Part shown: piece after piece, positions 54,151 through 64,000 of the stretch
Layout of the letters: each line of letters starts with the position of its first letter
Numbering within the stretch: position 1 is the stretch's first letter
NCBI RefSeq assembly: GCF_000143415.4
Contig: NW_003314439.1
Location: 65,337-129,336, forward strand
Length of the DNA: 64,000 nt
Source: Selaginella moellendorffii
Lineage: Eukaryota; Streptophyta; Lycopodiopsida; Selaginellales; Selaginellaceae
Direction: 5' to 3'
Notes under the pieces: model-generated
The model's input: only the letters and a program-made list of their open reading frames with translations
Databases searched by the model: none
What the model was told of the DNA's origin: nothing
Made by a program: the position numbers and the translations under genes

Positions 54151-55099
54151 CTCGCAAGCTCTCACCAGTGCTGCCACCACTCGGTCGTGTCCCTTGAGCC
54201 CGGCGAAAGAGAGGCTCGTCTTCGAGTACTTGTGAGCCAGCGGAATCACCAAAAGCTTCCTGGCACGAACGAAACGTCTCTCATTTCGTTGGCGGTAGTC
54301 TTGCTGCGTTATCATAGCTGCTCCATCTCCACTCTCGGCTGCTGCTCCATCCCCACTCTCGGCCCACTGCTGGAGAAGAGCTCTAACTCGAGGCAACGCG
54401 GAGACGAACGAGGGGACCGTCCCTGCCGGTATGAAGTCGACGTTGTTCCTCACCAGGCTAAACACCAGGCACAGCCTCGATCCACTGGCCACCTCCTCAA
54501 GCTGGTGCTCGCAGTCGCAAAAGAAAATCGTCGAGAAGCAGCGGCCGGAGCTCCCCTCGGAGAAATCAAACCTGGAGCACTGCCTTCCCTGGCGAACCGT
54601 GAGAGCCCCTCCGGTGTGGCCAGACGCCGTAGGGAGCTGGACGATCATCGTCGCAAACATGCCAGCCTCTTTCTCCGTGTCCCTGTGGAACTTGAAGTGG
54701 CCGCCAGCTTCGTAGAGGAGGAGCTTGTAGAGCCTAGCGTCGAGCTCCAGAGCTTTGGAGTCGAGTCCCATGGCGGCCAGCCCAGCGGCGGCGAGTTCTT
54801 GAGCCACAGAAGAAAAGAACCTTGGATTTTCGGGGCAGGAGATTCGACCGGGATTGATCTGCCATGCTCGTCTCACGTCCGTGTCCACCACAGTCCTCTC
54901 TCCAAGTCCGTAAGGGGCTTGCTGGGACACGGCCTTGAGCTTGTCAAGACCCTCTTGCGAGAGAGGAAGCTCGACATTACCGGCGCCTTCGACGAGCAGC
55001 GACGATGGCATCTGGAACGAGCTGCCATCGATCTCACCTCCGGTGGCAAACACCTCGCGATCGCTCCACAGCGCCCTGAGCAGCTCCTTGAAATGCATG

Positions 55100-57653
55100 G
55101 TTCCTTGCTGAACAAGCCTAAACCCTCGAGAACTTTAAATCCCTGCAAAACGTCCACCATAAGCTGGAGGCAAAAAAATAGGAAAGTCGAAATCCCACCA
55201 GCTGACCTGATTAACGCAAAGCTTCGAAATGCTTCAAAGCAAAATAATCCTACAAGAAGCAAATGCGATATTTCTAACTGAAGATACCAAAATCGCTGTT
55301 TTGCTTGTGCTCGACGATGGAGGTCTAAAGAACACATGATTAGATCCCAAACACGGTAATCGTCCTTCGCCGCTTCTTACATTGCCGATAATCGGCAATC
55401 TCATCTTTAAACCCTGGGAACTGGAAAGCGAGGCTATCTAGGAAGCTCTCAAGATTGCTCTGTGGAACTCATGGATTGTGCCATGTCGGTCGCGCGGTAA
55501 GTCGATCAGCTCTGGATAGTTTTTGACGCTGGATTCGCAGTTTTTAAGGCAATGCGGGATTTCTGTGACGAAGTTTCAAGAAAGATGTCTCAGTAAGTCC
55601 TTGTAGTTTTATCTTTGATGCTCCCAGTGTGCTTGGATTCCAGGACTCTGTTTTAAGGCAATCCCAGCTTTGAGAAGAAGAGCTTGTCTTTCAGCTCCAT
55701 GAGATGTCTCAGTAAGCCTCTCTCTGTGGTTTTATCAGCTCTGGATGGTTCTTGACACAGCTAGTATTGTGTGGTTCCAGGAATCCCGATCTAAGAGCAA
55801 GATAGATCATGCTTTGAATTTCCACTCAACTTTGGCTGGAAACTGTGGTGAGCGAGTGTCAACCGTATATGCTCCCTGACATCACACTTTCTTATGTCTT
55901 AAGAATCGCTGTTTTTAAGACAATGCCATCTTCGAGAGGAGCAACTGGTCCTGTTGTGACGAAAGATCCCTGAACGAGCGCAAAAACGGCTGCCTCGTTT
56001 GAAAGTCGCTCAAGAATTTAATTTCGGCCAAGACAAGGCAGCGGTGGTTTGTTGGCGGTGGATTTTATTCGGATGGAATTCGCGATTCACTTGTTTGTTG
56101 GTCGATTTCTGCAGGAGATTCGACGTTAAGTTGTAACTGTGGCTCTGCGTGAGCGGCACCGCAGCTGGAAAAAAGCGAGCTCCTGTTCCTCGATCGTAAG
56201 CACCTTAAGAAGTATATTATTTTTTCACTTAGGATACGCAAGCAATGATCGACGAGGCATTTCCTTGCTGAGAATCTGACGCGGGAGATGTTGATTGACA
56301 GGGAGGGATCAAACAAACAAGGCTCTACAGCGCATGGAGCTTGAGGTGTCGGGGATCACACCGAATGTAGACGCATCCTCTGGAATCGCACAAGTGCTCA
56401 GGCTTAAACAACATACACAGTAAGCTTCTCACCTTTTCCATTCTTTCCTTCCACATCACTTTCCAGGGATTGAATCTTCCTGAACCAATCCTCATCAACT
56501 TGTGATGGAGATTCCTCGCGGGCGTGGAATGTGCTGCGCAGCGGGGATTTGCAAATGGAACTGGCAGCGGAGAAAAAGAAAAAGCAAGCGCAGCTGGATC
56601 GCGCAAAAAAAGAAACACTTCCAAGTCAGTAAGCTTCCAAAAAGTCCGAGAAGAACCGTGTTTTATCACGTTCTTGAGTTTGACAAACAAAAAACGTTTT
56701 TTTTTTCCTTGTAGCTCGCCCGCAATGCTACGCAGCCAAACGAGAACGACGAGCGCCACCATAGCCAAACACAAATGGAAGACGAGCGAGAGCACGTAAG
56801 CTCGTACCGTAAAGCCGAACGAGCAAAGACGGTGGGTTGACCCTTCATTAACTGCGCCTGGCAAGCCGCCATTAAAGGCAGGCACTCGCGTTGCGAGCTA
56901 CTGCCTCCATTCATTCATTCAATTCACGCACTGGTTGGTTTGTGTTTAGGTCCCTCCCAAGCGACGAGATTTCTCGCGTTCTCGCGACTTCGCGATCATC
57001 AGGTAAGCAAAAATCGCTCTTTTCTTCGCTTTTTTTAAAGAGCTTTTTTCGCGGGTGATTGATCCAGGAATTTCGTGGAGGATTCGAATTCGACGGAGTG
57101 TGATTCGATCGGCCGCATTTGTGGAGCGCTCGGCCCCAGATCCAATCGTAAGTCGCCCGCTCGCTTTTGGAGAAGAAGAGAGGGAGCATTTAATTCGCGG
57201 TGCGCAGTAGTCGCAGGGTCCTGTGTAGAGCTGGTCTCTATCTCATTCAAGCGCGCCTTTGAAATCTCCCCCATCCCTTCTCTTTCTTTCCTTTCTCTTT
57301 TGTTTTCTCCATCTTTCTTTCCCTGTGTGTGTGTGTTCTTCCCGCATTGGTCTATCTAAAGACCACTTTCTCGGCCCCCTCCTCTTCAGTCTTGTCACGG
57401 GTTCCAGGCAAAATCCAGCCGGGATTCATCCGGGCCTCCGTCCTCTCCTCCCATCTCTCAATCAATTCGATTCACTCCTCTCACCGCCCTCGCGCGCCCA
57501 CCAGAAGCGACGAAGAGCTCGCAACGATCTCTCAATTGGGTGGCTGCAATCGCCTAGTGGGCGCTCCTGATTCCTCGAGTGGGTTCCAGGTTTTGGATCT
57601 AATCGGCAGCCACAGGGAAAATGCTGGATCGCATTGCTTGATCCCAGGAGGGA
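55100..57653. other. Intergenic region and probable leader of the WAK-like kinase gene
   Basis: No ATG-initiated gene is supportable. The left half (55500-56000) carries three diverged repeat units; the right half is GC/TC-rich and probably includes the promoter and 5' UTR of the receptor kinase starting at 57654, with a CT-rich tract near 57275-57320. Confidence 0.5.
55537..55975 (+). repeat. Three diverged units of an unidentified non-coding repeat
   Basis: Units begin near 55537 (GCAGTTTTTAAGGCAATGC), 55647 (CTGTTTTAAGGCAATCCC) and 55908 (CTGTTTTTAAGACAATGCC). The first two continue to AGATGTCTCAGTAAG within 60-75 bp, and TCAGCTCTGGAT precedes two further positions. Period is irregular and no coding frame exists. 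Confidence 0.55.
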
Positions 57654-59995
57654 ATGGCTTACTCGGGGAGTGGAAGAAGAAGACGAAGAAGAAGAATCCA
57701 TTTTCATCCGCTGGTTCTTCCCTTTCTCTGGATCTCGCTCGCCATCCCAATCCAAGGATCGCCGCGGGCGGAGGAAGCGCAAGCATCACCAGATTGCGTC
57801 TATCGCTGCGGCAACACCACAGTGCCCTATCCCTTCTTCATCGCTCCCAGCTCGCCTCCTCCATCGCATCACTCCTGCGGGCACCTCAAGCTCCATTGCG
57901 AGCACGGCACGCTCAAGCTCAAGATCAGCGCCGCCAGCTACCGCGTCCTGGGCTTCACTCGCAGCAACGTGATCATCATCGACCCACAAGGATGCGGCGG
58001 TGGCGGTGGCGCCGGCGTTGGTGGCGCCGCTACCGCCCCTTCCTCCTTCACGATCTCCAACAACACAAACTACGCCCTCTCCTTTGGGAACCTCCTCATG
58101 CTCTACGGCTGTACGAACAACACCGCGTGCTACAACAACTGCAATTTCAACAGCCGCGCGGTACACTGGCCGTACGCCGCCGGTGGGCAGCACGGCTGCG
58201 GCGTGACGCCGCAGTGCTGCTACGACCTCCAGTTCGCCAGCCTTACCGCGCTGCGCGACATCGACCTGGGCAGCTTCAATTGCTCGGGCTTCTCGAGCCT
58301 GGTGACTACTTTCAAGGAGAAGGGCGAGGACGTGAGCGTGGAGGCCAGGGAGGGATTGGGGCTCGAGTGGTGGCTCAATGGTAGCTGCCCGGCGGCGGCG
58401 GGGGTGGCGGCGGCGGAGGGGAGTTTGTGCGCCAGGAATGCAATGTGTGTGGCGGGGACGTTTGGAGGGCATACGTGTAGGTGTGAGGAGAAGTTCCACG
58501 GGGACCCTTACCGCGCGGGGTGCCGCCCAGGTATGTTGGAAGCCGTGCGGTACGCTAATGTTGGTTGTGTCGTGTGTTCTATGTAGATGGCCGGCGGCAT
58601 TCCAAGGTCGTGCGAGGATCGATCATGTTTGCGGGTAAGTTACGTTGGATCTTTAGATCGTTGTATGGATTGTATGTGTTGGTCTTGGCTGAGGTCATGA
58701 ATGCACACGCACGATCTTCCAAGGTCTTCTTTGATCTCGTTGATCTTCTTGGTTGAGCGTCACTCATTCCATCCATGCACGATCGAGAGAGCTGACTCGT
58801 GGGTCTTGAAACAGGGATTCTCGCTGGAGCTACAGTTCTAGCAGCGGTGGTGATCGCGCTGGCGCTGCTCGCCGCCCGCTCGCGCCATCACCGCCGCCGC
58901 CTGTCCACCACCTTCCGCAGCATGCGCGACGCCAAGCAGCTCGCCAAGCTCGTCTCGCGCACCGGCAGCTCCAAGGCTGTCACCCTCTTCTCCTACAAGG
59001 ACCTGGAGCGCGCCACCAAGGACTTCTCCCCGGCCCAGATGCTCGGCCATGGCGGCCACGGCACCGTCTACAAGGGCAAGCTCCCGGACGGCCGCGACGT
59101 CGCGGTGAAGCGCATCAATCACATAAGCTCCCACGGGATCGAGCAAGTTCTCAACGAGGTGAAAGTTTTGCTGAGCGTCAGCCACCCCAATCTCGTCCAG
59201 CTCCTGGGCTGCTGCCTCGAGGTCTATGATCCGCTCCTCGTCTACGAGTTCGTCCCCAATGGGACGCTGGCGGAGCACCTCCAGCGGGAGCGCGGCGATG
59301 GGCTGGACTGGTTCACCCGGGTGGCGATCGCGGCGGAGGCGGCACAGGGCATCGCGTATCTTCACTCGCGCTCGCCGCCGATTTACCACCGCGACGTAAA
59401 GTCAACGAACATTCTCCTGGACGGTGAGTTCAACACGAAAGTTGGCGACTTTGGGCTGTCGCGGACGGCGCTGACCGAGGCCAGCCACGTGTCGACCGCG
59501 CCGCAAGGCACGCCCGGGTACGTGGACCCGGACTACCACCAGAGCTTCCAGCTGTCCGACAAGAGTGACGTGTACAGCTTCGGGGTGGTGCTGGTGGAGA
59601 TGATCACTAGCATGAAGGTGGTTGACTTCACGCGCGACAAGCGGGAGGTCAACCTGGCGGCGCTGGCGGTCGGCAAGATCGCCACCGACTGCCTGGATGA
59701 GATCATTGACCCGGCGCTCATGATCCAGGCGTGCAGGAACCCGGTGGTGAGGTGTATGATCCAGAGGATGGCGGAGCTCGCGTTTCGGTGCCTGGCGCAC
59801 GAGAAGGACGCGAGGCCGAGCATGGCGGAGGTTTTTGACGAAGTGGAGGGGATCCGGCATTCGTGCCTCTCGCCCGGGGATCACTCGCCCATCCGGGACA
59901 TCAAGATCGATGAGGTAAAGATCTCTGTTCGTGGCTCTGTTGATGATTGTGATTTTGCGTTTTTGTTCTTCCAGAGCTTGCTGACTCCAAGGTGA
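57654..59995 (+). CDS. Wall-associated-kinase-like receptor kinase
   Basis: Four exons: 57654-58530, 58587-58634, 58815-59914, 59975-59995; about 681 aa. A basic, then hydrophobic leader (FHPLVLPFLWISLAIPI) serves as signal peptide. The GUB_WAK-type Cys-rich ectodomain starts CVYRCGNTTVPYPFFI, and a C-terminal Cys cluster (CARNAMCVAGTFGGHTCRCEEKFHGDPY) resembles the WAK-associated EGF-like region. A membrane segment lies at ~309-329 (GILAGATVLAAVVIALALLA). The kinase domain from ~385 has the G-loop GHGGHGTVYKG, catalytic Lys in AVKR, HRDVKSTN, DFGLSR, and GTPGYVDPDY. All catalytic residues are intact. WAK-like kinases sense cell-wall pectin fragments or pathogens at the plasma membrane. A Gly-rich insertion (GCGGGGGAGVGG) sits in the ectodomain. 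Confidence 0.93.
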
Positions 59996-60203
59996 TGGGA
60001 AAGGCGGGAGGGACTAACTTGTAGATAGACAAATAAAAACGAGAAAAATGCTTGTAAATGCAGAAAAAATGGAGGAAATGTTTAGGCGGGAACTCTTTAA
60101 AGTCAATGGTAGTCAACACTATAGCGTCAGCGTGGGTTTACTCGACATCTTCATATTAGATCTGAGCTTCTTCGGTTTGCAATCAGCACTTGCCAACACA
60201 TCA

Positions 60204-60266
60204 GGATCCTAGTAGCGCGTCTGACTCCAGATCAGAAGGCTGCGTGTTCGAGTCACGCCGGGTTCA
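60204..60266 (+). tRNA. tRNA-Trp(CCA) relic with shortened D arm
   Basis: From the D-stem 3' half on, the sequence is a near-perfect plant tRNA-Trp: anticodon arm TCTGACTCCAGATCAGA with CCA, T arm with GTTCGAGTC, and acceptor 3' strand CGGGTTC plus A. The 5' part reads GGATCCTAGTAGCGCG, which lacks about nine bases of the usual GGATCCGTGGCGCAATGGTAGCGCG, so the D arm cannot form and acceptor pair 7 is lost. No T4 terminator follows closely. Probably a pseudogene. Confidence 0.8.
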
Positions 60267-61263
60267 TTATGTTGGTTTCATGATGTGTGAATGATTTCCT
60301 AACATTTGGCCATTTGGTCATTTGGTCCACCCCTCTTGCAAATGCCCACTTTGGGCATAGCATTTTCACAAGTGATTCATTAAGAAACTCATCCCACCCC
60401 TTGAAGCGTATCTAGATTCTCTGGTGGGCACATGCATGGAAATCCATAAAGTGCTGTTCCTCACACTAAAAACTTTGCCACAGGCTTTCTTTTTGGGTGA
60501 TGTTTACCAGAAGCATTTGATTTAGCAGTGGATCTACAAGCTTGGATCACCCATGATCAGAGATCTATCTATATAAATCAATCTATGGCTGATCGATTGA
60601 TTGGTGATCTTAGCTGTATGTTTTAACTCGTTTGGTGGTGTGTTTCAATTGAAGATCATACGACCTGCAATGTCTTTTTCCTTGAACACCACAACAAGAA
60701 GGATAGAAAAGGCTCAAAAGAATGAGATGGAAGCATAGAAGAACTTTAAAACTCACATAATCATAGCAGGAGTTTGGAAATTCCCAATTTTTCCAGTTAT
60801 ACTCATCCAACTGGCCATATTATTGACGGATCCTGACCACAAAGACCTTAGAAATGGCCCCACTCATATAACTGATCTAATATGGCATGCTAGTGTGATG
60901 TGGCAAGTATGACTTCTATATCATTTAGGAGTTTCTATCATTCCTCCCAATAGTAGTTGTTATAATAACCACATTATTTAGTTTGTTAAGTCAAACACTT
61001 TTATAGATCACACCCTTAAATCTTTAAGAAAAGCCTTATATTGTTCCCAGTCATTCCTTTATTAACCCTTTTCTATCCACCACATTACATCCATGCTGTA
61101 GAGGAGGGGAACTGACTCATGGCATATCTATTGCATCATGGGTCAGTGAGTCATGGGAATGCAGTAGCTTAAGCTGGTAGGTGTAGGTTTTACCATGATG
61201 TTAGGTCTCATTGGTCTCTACCCAACCTAAACCCAATTGATCTAGCCATTCATAGGTTAAACA

Positions 61264-61290
61264 GGGCGGGGAGGGGGGGGCGGGGGGGGG
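61264..61290 (+). repeat. G-rich tract with several G3+ runs
   Basis: GGGCGGGGAGGGGGGGGCGG continues with further G residues to 61290. It contains at least four runs of three or more G, so a G-quadruplex is possible. An assembly error in a homopolymer is also possible. Confidence 0.85.
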
Positions 61291-62342
61291 CATATAGCCC
61301 TTGTTGGAGGACTGCACCCCAACATGTTGTAGAATGTGGGGAGGACAGATGGCTCAGGGTGAAAGGCTAACTAAGATTGGAGATAGCTAGTTTTCCGCAA
61401 AATATATTTTTGTAGAGTGTCTCGAGAAGTGGGCTGGGGGTAGAGAACCAGGTGGGGGCTGGCACCTCGCACAACCATGCCCACCTGGCAAAATTGAAGA
61501 CGGGCATTATATGCTCTCTGTGCAGATAGAGTCTAGGTGTGAAGATCCAGGCTAGAGAGGGGAAGAGCCCATATCATTCACTAAGGTCTTGAAGTGATCA
61601 TTGCGTGGGGGCACACGAGAGTGAAGGGTGGTATTTGGCAATGAAGCCAAATACCACTCTAGGAGGTGGGCTTGGAAGCAACTATCATGTAAGAGAATGC
61701 ATACTAGTTCATTGGGAAAGTGGATTTGACCAATCATGATTGGGGCAGAAGTGGCTCACCAACATGATGAGACCCACAATCAGTAACACTCCCCACCACT
61801 TTGCCGGACGAAGGGGCATGGCCCCATGAGTGTTAGTAGCGAAACGTTTTGTTTTTGATGTGCTGCTCCCAAATGGCTGGTGTGCTAGGAACACAGAAGT
61901 GAAAATGCTGACATGAGTAAGGATCAATGGAGAGTGTGACTTGCATCACTAGTAGTGGCCAAGTTTTCACATACAATGGATTCACACATACTTAAATGGC
62001 CCTTGAGACACACCAAGAGGGCTGATGATGGGGACCACACCTTAGACGCACGGATGCCCACACAAGAATGTCATATCTACTACTGACTAGGCAGATGGTT
62101 CAATGCTAGGTATGGTGGGTTTGGGGAGCTGATCGTGCCTTGATCAATACGGGATCCAGGGGCAAAGCAGACACTTTTGGGAATGGTGGTAGGGGCAGTG
62201 ATCTTGGGTTTGCCTGGGGAGTGGCCATGGCCAGGTTCAAGTGGGGGTGGGGTCGAAGGGCTATACATGACCATCTCCTGATTGTGGGTTTGATCCACCT
62301 TTCCCCGGCACATCCTAGCAGCCCACCCTACACCCTAGCATG

Positions 62343-62540
62343 CCTTGAATGTGAGACATAAATCCCTAAGCCCCAAAGTGGAGCCAAAAATGTGCTATAT
62401 AGCAGTGGCCAAAGTAGAAGCCTAAGTAGTGTAACATGTTTGGACCAAAAGCTCCAACTCAAAAAGTCAAGAGTAAGAGTGCAACTCTAAAAGAAGTGCT
62501 TAAGGAATGAGTACGAAATGATTGGTGAATGAGTCTTTAG
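62343..62540 (+). repeat. Direct repeat copy 1 (AT-shifted)
   Basis: From GTGAGACATAAATCCCTAAG through CATGTTTGGACCAAAAGCTC to the AAGTGCTTAAGGAATGAG region it aligns with 63068-63260. Most differences turn CG in the other copy into TG or CA here. Confidence 0.75.
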
Positions 62541-63067
62541 AAAAGGGACATAAGAGGTCTAACACATTGTAGCGCACCTTATCTCTCTCCCCTTAAGCCA
62601 ACTGGAAAAGGGGCAATTGCTTAATGAGAGAGCCCTTAGTGGCTATTTTATCCCCATTTATCTCCCAAGGTTCCAAGGATCCACGGTGACAGTATATCCA
62701 AATCTCATCCCATGATCACATGCGCTACACTCACCCCCCCTTCAGAGATGTCAATGTCCTTATTGACTATTGACTAACAACCCCTACTGAGCCAAGGGGA
62801 ACTAACACCTCCATTTCCGCACTCAATCTACCATCCTTCTATTGTGTAGACTAACTATTCCATGTGAGGCAACTAGTCATCCACCCGTACTGCAGTCCCA
62901 CGGTGGATACCTTCGTCCGTGGATACTCCACACAAGAGGAAGGACATACGCATGGATGCCCAATACGTATAATATCAAATTTAGGGGTAGGAATATACCT
63001 TGCTCAAGGGTATATTATACTTTTAAGTAGCCACTAATCAATGGGAATCGAACCCGTGCCATTTGCT

Positions 63068-63260
63068 TGTGAGACACAAAATCCCTAGGCCCCAAAGTGG
63101 AGCCGGAAGGGCGCCACATGGTAGTGGCCGAAGCGAGAGCCAAACGAGCGTAACACGTTTGGACCAAAAGCTTCGACTTGAAAAGTCAAAAGCGGGAGTG
63201 GAACTCCCAATGAAGTGCTCGAGGAACAAGCACAAAACGAGCAAAAGGCGAGGCTCCAAA
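63068..63260 (+). repeat. Direct repeat copy 2 (CpG-retaining)
   Basis: Contains GTGAGACACAAAATCCCTAG, CGTAACACGTTTGGACCAAA and AAGTGCTCGAGGAACAAG, collinear with copy 1 ~720 bp upstream. It immediately precedes the tandem array at 63297. Confidence 0.75.
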
Positions 63261-63296
63261 AAGGGACCCAAAAGGACCAACACATGACACGTGGGA

Positions 63297-63955
63297 GTGT
63301 CCGAGATGGACCCGAGATGGAGTCCGAGATGGAGTCCGAAGTGGAGTCCGAGGTGGACCCGAGATGGAGTCCGAGATGGAGTCCGAAGTGGAGTCCGAGG
63401 TGGACCCGAGATGGACCCGAGTTGGAGTCCGAAGTGGAGTCCGAGATGGACCCGAGATGGAGTCCGAGATGGAGTCCGAGATGGAGTCCGAGGTGGACCC
63501 GAGATGGACCCGAGTTGGAGTCCGAAGTGGAGTCTGAGATGGACCCGAGATGGAGTACGAGATGGAGTCCGAGATGGAGTCCGAGGTGGACCCGAGATGG
63601 ACCCGAGCTGGAGTCCGAAGTGGAGTCCGAGATGGACCCGAGATGGAGTCCGAGATGGAGTCCGAGATGGACCCGAGATGGACCCGAAATGGAGTCCGAG
63701 ATGGAGTCCGAGATGGAGTCCGAGATGGACCCAAGATGGAGTCCAAGATGGACCCGAGATGGAGTCCGAGATGGAGTCCGAGATTGAGTCTGAAGTCGAG
63801 ACCGAGACCGGGACCGAGACCAAGACCGAGACCGAGACCGAGATCGGGACCGAGGCCGAGGCCGAGGCCGAGCCCGAGCCCGAGCCCGAGCCCGAGTCCG
63901 AATCCGAGTCTGAGTCCGAGTCCGAGTCCGAGTCCGAGTCCGAGTCCGGAGCCTA
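63297..63955 (+). repeat. Tandem array of 11/12-bp units in a 93-bp higher-order repeat, passing into a hexamer array
   Basis: Units GAGATGGAGTCC (12 bp) and GAGATGGACCC (11 bp), with GAAGTGG/GAGGTGG variants, fill 63300-63790. The unit set starting at the GTTGGAG variant recurs at 63421, 63514 and 63607, giving an exact 93-bp period (about five 12-mers plus three 11-mers). From ~63795 the array becomes 6-bp CCGAGN units (GACCGA, GGCCGA, GCCCGA, GTCCGA). Long frames are open on both strands (for example ESEMESEVDPRW on plus and SISDSISDSISGPS on minus) because the repeat lacks stop triplets. These are not evidence of genes. Confidence 0.9.
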
Positions 63956-64000
63956 AGAGGGTGACAGCCCAAAGCGTTCGTCTCCCAGACCCTGGGGGGT

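Larger units (their letters stand above)
47606..55098 (-). pseudogene. 2OG-Fe(II) dioxygenase-like gene split by a copia retrotransposon
   Basis: Two collinear minus-strand coding segments, 55098-54151 (316 codons) and 49621-47606 (671 codons plus stop), flank the element at 49627-54150. After removing the element and one copy of the 5-bp duplication the two frames join without a shift (...LVRACE | FLDLHLC...), implying a former protein of ~987 aa. The first segment has a dioxygenase core with the iron-binding HxD in YEAGGHFKFHRDTEKE and a distal His near CEHQLEEVASGSRLCLVF. The second segment is long and mostly helical, with no recognised domain and an acidic stretch EDEEAEGEVEDQ. The intact frames imply the insertion is recent, so the gene is disrupted in this haplotype. 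The substrate is unknown; prolyl-4-hydroxylase-like domains are the nearest analogy. Confidence 0.85.
60300..63060. other. Intergenic repeat-rich region without a supportable gene
   Basis: The frames present are short and without recognisable domains. Contents noted separately: a G-rich tract at 61264-61290 and copy 1 of a direct repeat at 62343-62540. Confidence 0.5.

Noticed and set aside
56325-56885. 186-codon minus-strand frame with a hydrophobic segment
   Set aside because: It begins at GTG rather than ATG, shows no family similarity and has low-complexity stretches; left as intergenic.
63297-63955. Possible CRISPR-like array
   Set aside because: Units are contiguous 11/12-mers without unique spacers, and the genome is eukaryotic.
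63038-63972. Open frames of 186-295 codons on both strands in the terminal array
   Set aside because: They consist entirely of repeat-derived peptides (SISDSISG, MESEVDPRW) present in several frames at once, so they follow from stop-free repeat units.

Overview
This is a nuclear genomic window from a land plant, most likely a lycophyte of the Selaginella type (inference). The evidence: plant-only families (type-B response regulator, CONSTANS-like BBX, SABATH methyltransferase, WAK-like receptor kinase, PLS/DYW pentatricopeptide proteins, plastid fibrillin), GT-AG introns that are mostly only about 55-100 nt, compact GC-rich genes, and several PPR loci, including a DYW editing factor. No organellar or bacterial block is visible.

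Layout. 1-5.2 kb: an aspartic protease running off the left edge (-), an ACHT-type plastid thioredoxin (+) and a type-B response regulator (-). 5.2-20.4 kb: a gene-poor tract. It holds simple repeats, an AT-rich block with a relic retrotransposon integrase, a broken P-loop gene, two inverted RBM19/MRD1-like pseudogene fragments flanking a degraded LTR-element leader and a dead PPR gene, and a second AT-rich block. 20.4-42.4 kb: a dense gene island. In order: an unknown plant protein (-), a proteasome-chaperone-like gene (+), a carboxylesterase (-), tRNA-Ser (+), an FNBP4-like WW protein (+), PPR (+), PPR-DYW (-), SABATH methyltransferase (+), CONSTANS-like (-), PPR (+), a small membrane protein (+), PUR-alpha (+) and the condensin subunit SMC2 (+, 20 exons).

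42.6-47.5 kb: a PPR fragment, an AT-rich secreted bulb-lectin-like gene with a decayed second copy, a gene resembling the plant meiotic protein MPS1/PRD2 (-), and a plastid fibrillin (-). 47.6-55.1 kb: a large 2OG-Fe(II)-dioxygenase-like gene (-) split by a Ty1/copia element. The element has two identical 140-bp LTRs, a 5-bp target-site duplication and one long gag-pol frame, but its integrase lacks the zinc-binding region and the first catalytic aspartate. 57.6-60.0 kb: a WAK-like receptor kinase. 60.2 kb to the end: a tRNA-Trp relic with a shortened D arm, repeat-rich intergenic DNA with a diverged direct repeat, and a tandem array with a 93-bp higher-order period.

The genes do not form a pathway. 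Several neighbours share short divergent promoters (20469/21562, 23579/23633-23773, 29557/29790, 32839/33578). Exon structures were assembled by hand from GT-AG sites and reading-frame continuity. I did not find a clearly new multi-gene system. The most unusual items are the recent but integrase-deficient copia insertion, the AT-rich lectin locus and its decayed copy, and the mirrored RBM19 fragments.
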